DNA from: Dyella humicola | GTDB taxonomy: Bacteria; Pseudomonadota; Gammaproteobacteria; Xanthomonadales; Rhodanobacteraceae | Assembly (NCBI RefSeq): GCF_026283945.1 | Contig: NZ_JAPDPC010000001.1 | Location: forward strand, 1 to 64,000 | DNA length: 64,000 nucleotides | Direction: 5' to 3' | Shown: positions 59,338 to 64,000 of the stretch, one piece after another | How positions within the stretch are numbered: the stretch's first letter is position 1 | Layout: each line of letters starts with the position of its first letter | Program-made: the position numbers and the translations under genes | Notes under the pieces: generated by a model | Database searches by the model: none | The model's input: the letters and a program-made list of their open reading frames with translations, nothing else | Told to the model about the DNA's origin: nothing

Positions 59338-61380
59338 ATGTCCATGATGTATGTCCGCAAGCGGCTCATGCCGTTTGTCATCGGCACACTCACGGCCGGC
59401 CTCGCCGGTGTTGTCAGCGCACAAAGCACCACCTCGCCCGACCATGACGCGGTTTTCCGCGGACAGGTGCCGGCGTCTGGTGTGAGCAACCGCTCCGGTG
59501 TACCGGGAGGCGTCACCGTCTTGCATGCTCCCGGTGATGGTGAAGATCGTAGCGGTCGCACCAAGTCGCCCATCAAGCATGTGATCTTGCTGATCGGCGA
59601 AAACCGCACGTTTGATCATGTGTTCGCCACCTACACGCCGCCCAGCGGCCAGAGCGTGAACAACCTGCTGTCCGAAGGCATTGTCAATGCGGATGGCACG
59701 CCGGGCCCGAACGTCGCTGCTGCACGCCAATGGCAGGCTTCCAGCACCGGTGCGTTTTCGCTCGCTCCGACGCACACCAGTGCGTACACGGTGCTGCCGT
59801 CGATGAACACCGGCGGCGCGCCGACGCAGGCGCCGTTCGCATCCGCAGCACAGGCCGAAGCGTTGGAGCCGGCGTTGCCGACCAGCGCCTATATTGAACT
59901 TGCCGAAGGCGGCACGGGCCTGCCGAACAAGGTGGTCGACACGCGCTTCCCCACCCAGCTGCCCAATGCTCCGGTCGATATGCACGCGTCGATCAGTTAC
60001 GACGACTACGCCAACAGCCCGGTGCACCGCTTCTTCCAGATGTGGCAGCAGCTCGACTGCAATGTGCAGGCAGCCACGGCAAAGAACCCCAGCGGTTGCC
60101 GCAACGACTTGTTCCCGTGGGTCGAAACCAGCATTGGCGCCGGCACCAATGGTGTTGCCCAGCCGGCCGGGTTCAACGAACAGAGCACGGGTGAAGGCTC
60201 GACCGCCATGCAGTTCCTCAACATGGCCAAGGGTGACGCGCCCTACTTTGCCGAGCTGGCGCGCACGTATGCACTGAGCGACAACTTCCACCAGTCGGTG
60301 ATGGGCGGCACGGGTGCCAACCACATCATGCTCGGCTTCGGCGACTTGATCTATTACGCCGACAGCAACGGTAATCCCATCACGCCGCCGTCGAACCAGA
60401 TCGAAAACCCGGATGCGCAGCCCGGTACCAACAACTGGTACGTGCAGGATGGCTACGGCGGCGGCTCGTATGTGAATTGCGCGGACGACACGCAGCCTGG
60501 TATCGCTGCCGTGAAGACCTACCTGAAGTCGCTGCCGTACCACACGTTCCATGGCACCGATTGCAGGCGCAACGCCTACTACCTGGTGAACAACTACAAC
60601 CCGGGCTACCTGGGTGATGGTACGCCGGCCCCGCTCGGCGCCACGCAGTTCACCATACCGCCGTCACAGCAGGACAACCTCGCGCTGCTGTTGACGCGTC
60701 ATCACGTGAGCTGGAAGTACTACGGTGAGGGTTGGGGTGGTGGCAAGGAGAATGGCGAAGCGGGCACGTTCTGCAATATCTGCGACCCGTTCCTGTACTC
60801 CACGCAGGTCATGACCAATCCGAAGCTGCGCGCCAACAATCAGGATATCAACGATCTCTACAACGATATCCAGAACGGCACGCTGCCGGCCGTCTCCATC
60901 GCCAAGCCGGATGGCATTCTGGACGGCCATCCGGCCTCGTCCAAGCTCGAGCTGTTCGAAGGCTACGTGAAGAAGATCGTGGACATGGCGAAGGCCAACC
61001 CGAAGGTGTGGGACGACACCGTCATCATGGTGACCTTCGATGAGGGTGGCGGTTACTACGACTCCGGCTATGTGCAGCCGGTCGACTTCTTCGGCGACGG
61101 CTCTCGCATCCCGCTGCTGGTGATCTCGCGTTATTCGGAAGGCGGTCGCGTGGTGCATACGTATTACGACCACGTCTCGTTCGACAAATTCGTCGAGGCC
61201 AACTGGGGCCTGCAGGAGACGATCTCGGGTCGCAGCCGCGACAACCTGCCCAACCCGGTATCGATGCCCGGCAATCCTTATGTGCCGGTCAATGCTCCCG
61301 CCATTGGCAATCTGATGAACATGTTCGACTTCGATCGTGGTGCGCAGCCGCATATGGCGGCGGCAGAAACGCAGGACTGA
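59338..61380 (+). CDS. Secreted phosphoesterase (acid phosphatase/phospholipase C family)
   Basis: The 680-residue exported protein has a signal peptide (about 1-28, cut near VSA). The phosphoesterase domain (PF04185 type) has VILLIGENRTFDHVFATY with metal-binding Glu and Thr/Asn, GGTGANHIMLGFGD, and the C-terminal TFDEGGGYYDSGYVQP with acidic metal ligands. PLLVISRYSEGGRVVHTYYD and SFDKFVEANWGL are near the end. Enzymes of this group cleave phosphomonoesters or phospholipids (AcpA, PlcN type). It lacks the extra C-terminal domain of classical Pseudomonas PLCs. A good AGGAG precedes ATG 59338. Confidence 0.9.
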   Translation: MSMMYVRKRLMPFVIGTLTAGLAGVVSAQSTTSPDHDAVFRGQVPASGVSNRSGVPGGVTVLHAPGDGEDRSGRTKSPIKHVILLIGENRTFDHVFATYTPPSGQSVNNLLSEGIVNADGTPGPNVAAARQWQASSTGAFSLAPTHTSAYTVLPSMNTGGAPTQAPFASAAQAEALEPALPTSAYIELAEGGTGLPNKVVDTRFPTQLPNAPVDMHASISYDDYANSPVHRFFQMWQQLDCNVQAATAKNPSGCRNDLFPWVETSIGAGTNGVAQPAGFNEQSTGEGSTAMQFLNMAKGDAPYFAELARTYALSDNFHQSVMGGTGANHIMLGFGDLIYYADSNGNPITPPSNQIENPDAQPGTNNWYVQDGYGGGSYVNCADDTQPGIAAVKTYLKSLPYHTFHGTDCRRNAYYLVNNYNPGYLGDGTPAPLGATQFTIPPSQQDNLALLLTRHHVSWKYYGEGWGGGKENGEAGTFCNICDPFLYSTQVMTNPKLRANNQDINDLYNDIQNGTLPAVSIAKPDGILDGHPASSKLELFEGYVKKIVDMAKANPKVWDDTVIMVTFDEGGGYYDSGYVQPVDFFGDGSRIPLLVISRYSEGGRVVHTYYDHVSFDKFVEANWGLQETISGRSRDNLPNPVSMPGNPYVPVNAPAIGNLMNMFDFDRGAQPHMAAAETQD

Positions 61381-61443
61381 GTGCCTGCGGTTCATGCCCT
61401 GCCTGCGCAAGCAGGCAGGGCATCCTCATCGATCGACGGAGTC

Positions 61444-61929
61444 ATGCTCATGAAGCAGTATCTCAATGCGATGGTTCTGCGCTGGCGTCGATGGAACGCG
61501 ATGGAGCGCGTCGTCGCGCTGGCGTCGCTCGCCGTACTCAGCCTTGCCGCTGCGGCCAGCCATGCCGATCCGGGCGACTTCCAGGCCATGCCTGGCCTGT
61601 GGAAGATCGTCACGCACGGCGTTCATGGAAGTCATGCCGGTCAATCCACCGTGCAATGGCATTGCGTCGACGAAGGCGCTGACCCCTGGGACGAGTTCGC
61701 CAACATGCCGGTTCCGGCAAACGATCAATGCCGGCGTAGCGACCAGCATCGCAGCAGCACGGCATTGGCATGGACGCTCAGTTGTCCGGGCAGTGCGCAA
61801 ACCACTGGTCGCGGCCGCGTGGACTTCGACTCGCCGGAACACTACACCGCCAGCACGAGCTTGCATGGCCATGAGGTCATGCATGTGGAAGGCCGGCGCT
61901 ACGCGGCGTGTACCAGCGCGAACGATTGA
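61444..61929 (+). CDS. DUF3617 family secreted protein
   Basis: The 161-residue exported protein has a signal region near MERVVALASLAVLSLAAAAS (cut after SHA). Its 115-residue mature part follows the DUF3617 pattern: PGLWKIVTHGVHG, a Cys pair (WHCVDE and DQCRRS), then LAWTLSCPGSA, GRGRVDFDSPEHYTAS and a final Cys (YAACTS). Four Cys residues could form two disulfides. The function is unknown. It follows the phosphoesterase by 63 bp on the same strand, perhaps in one transcript. ATG 61444 or 61450 can start it. Confidence 0.75.
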   Translation: MLMKQYLNAMVLRWRRWNAMERVVALASLAVLSLAAAASHADPGDFQAMPGLWKIVTHGVHGSHAGQSTVQWHCVDEGADPWDEFANMPVPANDQCRRSDQHRSSTALAWTLSCPGSAQTTGRGRVDFDSPEHYTASTSLHGHEVMHVEGRRYAACTSAND

Positions 61930-62025
61930 GCGATACGGTTTTACTTCTTTTTTTCCTGCAAGCGATTTGAAGTAAGTCCCTATGGATCGCAGCGGGCGTT
62001 TCGATCGCCCGCCGGCGTTCCTTCA

Positions 62026-62690
62026 CCTTCTCCCCTGCGGGGAGAAGGTTGGGATGAGGGGCGGGTGCTCGCGATGACGCGACAATCGAGCCTTATGGCC
62101 AGCTTGCCGCTTACGCAGCGGGCGTTCCGAACCGCTGCCGCGGTCCGGGTCACTTTTCTTTTGCTGGCCCAAAATAAAAGTAACCCAAAGTAGTGGCCTA
62201 AAGAGCCAGAGCTCATAGCATGGCGCGGGATACGAGCCTGACCGGCGTGGCCAGCCGAATTAGTTGCGGCCCATGGCCTACACACCGCCGCTACACCGCA
62301 ACGCGCCGGTGCTCAGAGGGCTTAAGGCGTGGGTGGTGCGGTGGCCATCTGCGCACCCGGATACCGCAAACGTCACGCCCTTCGGCCGACCCTGCCTTAA
62401 GTCCTCGCCGCTTTGGCGCGTTGCGGTGTAGCCGCTGTGTCTCGCCGTGGGTCACCAAGTATTTTCTCGCGCAAACCTTCCAACGCTTCTATCCCACGGA
62501 GTGCTACCAGCCTTTAAGGCCGTTTTCTTTGGGTTACTTTTATTTTGGGCCAGCAAAAGAAAAGTGACTCGAGCGCCGGCAGGCGATCGAAACGCCCGCT
62601 GCGTAAGCGGCAAGCTAGCGACACAGCTCAGTTGTAGCGCGGCGGCGAGCACCCGCCCCTCACCTCAGTCCTCTCCCCACAGGGGAGAGG
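62026..62690. repeat. Large palindromic element, copy B (665 bp), inverted relative to copy A
   Basis: The gap 61930-62701 holds this element. The left tip is CCTTCTCCCC-TGC-GGGGAGAAGG (62026-62048), the right tip CCTCTCCCC-ACA-GGGGAGAGG (62670-62690). Read on the minus strand it follows copy A arm by arm: GGTAGCACTCCG, ATAGAAGCGT, GGAAGGTTT, then the inner CTACACCGCAACGCGCC repeat and GGCGTGGCCAGCCG. Both terminal inverted repeats are present. Outside the left tip, 61991-62017 (AGCGGGCGTTTCGATCGCCC and GCCGGCG) is a stray piece of arm sequence. It has no transposase gene. Confidence 0.9.
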
Positions 62691-62701
62691 AAGCCAAGAG
62701 T

Positions 62702-64000
62702 TCAGCCCGCGGCCGTCTGCTCCTTCAGCGCACGCTTTGCTGCGCGCCGTTCCCTGCGTGCGGCCTGGCGAATCTTGCGGTCGTAATTCCACAGATAAAT
62801 GGCCGGCGTGCTGAGCAGGGTCAGCAACTGCGACACCAGCAGGCCGCCCACGATGGCGACACCCAGCGGCTGGCGCATTTCAGACCCCACGCCAAAGCCA
62901 ATCGCCAGTGGCAACGCGGCACCCATCGCGACCAGCGTGGTCATGGTGATCGGACGGAAACGCACCAGCGCCGCCTCGCGAATCGCATCGGGTGGCGGCA
63001 ACCCGCGTTCGCGCTGGGCGACCAGGGCGAAGTCGACCATCAGGATCGCGTTCTTCTTCACGATGCCGATCAGCATCAGGATCGCGATGATCGCCATCAG
63101 GGTGAGCTGGGTTTGCGTCACCAGCATCGCCAGGAACGCGCCCGCGCCCGCCGCCGGCAGCGTGGACAGGATGGTGAGCGGATGACCGAGGCTCTCGTAG
63201 AGAATGCCCAGCACGATGTACATCGCCACAATCGACGCGATCAGCAAGACCATGCCGTTGGACTTGGCCTTCTGCAGTCGCTCGTTCTGGCCGGTGAATT
63301 CCACATGCACGCCAGCCGGCAAACCCACCGCGAGGGCAGTGTTCTCCACCAGCTTCACGCCGGCAACCTGGTCGATCTTCGGCGCCAGGTTGTAGTTGAT
63401 GGTGGAGGCCTGGAACTGATTGTGGTGGCGTACGCGCATCGGGCTGATATTGGGCTCGATATGCGCCACCGCTGATAGCGGAATCATCAGCCCCTGCGCA
63501 TTGCGCACGCGCAGATTGAGCAGCGCTTCCGGGCTCAGCGAGGCGGCCTGGTTGGAGGTAAGCACCACCCAGTACTGGTTGATATCCGAATAGATCAGCG
63601 AGGCCTGGCGCTGGCCGAACGAATTGAGCAGGGCGGTATCGATATCGCCCATGGTTACCTGCAGATGACTGGCTGCCTCGCGGTCCACCTTCATCAACTG
63701 CTGCTTGCCGACCAGGTCGAAGTTGCTGCCGACGTCGCGAAACTCCTTGGTGTTTCGCATCTTCTGCACCATCTTCAGCGTCCACGGCTGCAAGTCCTCG
63801 CCGTTGGTCGCGATCAACTGGAATTCGTACTGGCCGCCCTTGTCGCCACTGCCACCGCCGCCAAGGAACTGCACCAGGCTCAAGGACACCTTGATGCCTG
63901 ACAGGGCGTCGTACTTTTTCGAAAGACGGTCCATGACCACCTTCGCGCTGTCTTGCCGGTCGTTCGGACCACTGCCGCGCGGCTTCAAGTCCACGAACAT
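62702..64000 (-). CDS. RND efflux permease, C-terminal part (runs off the window)
   Basis: The last 432 residues of an inner-membrane RND pump of the HAE1/MdtB-MdtC type are in the window; the 5' part lies beyond position 64000. Seen are the porter-domain parts (FQLIATNGEDLQPWTLKMVQ; QVTMGDIDTALLNSFGQRQA; LRVRNAQGLMIPLSAVAHIE), then six C-terminal helices with VAMYIVLGILYESLGHPLTI, GIVKKNAILMVDFAL and RFRPITMTTLVAMGAALPLA. The chain ends in a basic tail. It would export drugs or bile-type compounds with an adaptor and outer-membrane channel encoded beyond the window. Its stop lies 12 bp from copy B of the repeat element. Confidence 0.92.
   Translation of the reverse strand: MFVDLKPRGSGPNDRQDSAKVVMDRLSKKYDALSGIKVSLSLVQFLGGGGSGDKGGQYEFQLIATNGEDLQPWTLKMVQKMRNTKEFRDVGSNFDLVGKQQLMKVDREAASHLQVTMGDIDTALLNSFGQRQASLIYSDINQYWVVLTSNQAASLSPEALLNLRVRNAQGLMIPLSAVAHIEPNISPMRVRHHNQFQASTINYNLAPKIDQVAGVKLVENTALAVGLPAGVHVEFTGQNERLQKAKSNGMVLLIASIVAMYIVLGILYESLGHPLTILSTLPAAGAGAFLAMLVTQTQLTLMAIIAILMLIGIVKKNAILMVDFALVAQRERGLPPPDAIREAALVRFRPITMTTLVAMGAALPLAIGFGVGSEMRQPLGVAIVGGLLVSQLLTLLSTPAIYLWNYDRKIRQAARRERRAAKRALKEQTAAG

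Noticed and set aside
47203-62690. Insertion sequence or CRISPR array
   Set aside because: There is no transposase gene within or beside the elements, and the repeats are two long palindromes rather than short regularly spaced direct repeats.
62447-63475. 342-codon frame across repeat copy B and the RND gene
   Set aside because: It begins in the repeat and continues antisense to a clear RND permease. The peptide is His/Gln/Arg-rich without a domain.

Overview
The window is a 64 kb piece of GC-rich bacterial chromosome. Gene content and order point to a gammaproteobacterium of the order Xanthomonadales, most likely Rhodanobacteraceae (Dyella/Rhodanobacter/Luteibacter-like). The evidence is lptM-dapF-DUF484-xerC followed by hslVU, an algZ-algR-hemC cluster, secreted S9 peptidases, a plant-type PNGase A homologue and abundant palindromic intergenic repeats. 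This placement is inferred from family knowledge; no rRNA gene is present to confirm it. I saw no tRNA, rRNA, CRISPR array, transposase or prophage gene.

Layout. 0-10 kb: mnmE, an N-terminally short ftsK, ribokinase, a Spy-like periplasmic protein, a YfcG-like glutathione transferase, a secreted DPP-IV peptidase and a LysR regulator. 10-16 kb: a minus-strand housekeeping run lptM-dapF-DUF484-xerC-hslV-hslU-hypothetical, closed by a hairpin terminator. 16-25 kb: a GNAT/RimK-like ATP-grasp pair (possible peptide-ligase system), aroE, a cysteine-cluster protein, a secreted PNGase A homologue, and a TonB-like protein followed by a paralogue of its N-terminal part. 25-36 kb: gamma carbonic anhydrase, cNMP-patatin lipase, prlC, xthA, UPF0149, pirin, a small SPFH-like protein, then rsmG-parA-parB. 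36-47 kb: GT2, DUF488, RssA-like patatin, WYL regulator, DUF481 outer-membrane protein, hemC, algR, algZ, a carboxylesterase and a second secreted S9 peptidase. 47-64 kb: an accessory, export-rich segment. It holds a MarR-controlled OMF/EmrA/EmrB tripartite pump, bestrophin, DUF2239, a MATE exporter, an MFS exporter, a Tat-exported multicopper oxidase, a secreted phosphoesterase, DUF3617, and the 3' part of an RND pump gene that runs off the window.

The most unusual structure is a pair of roughly 660-bp non-coding elements (47203-47857 and 62026-62690). Each is a large imperfect palindrome with about 170-bp terminal inverted repeats, small hairpins at both tips and a conserved inner inverted repeat. 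The two copies lie in opposite orientation and bracket the 14-kb export-rich segment. A shrunken relative lies at 16.7 kb, and other palindromic repeat families are scattered between genes. The clearest regulatory site is a perfect 12-bp-arm palindrome over the -35 box of the marR-pump operon, where the promoter sits so close to the start codon that the mRNA is probably leaderless.
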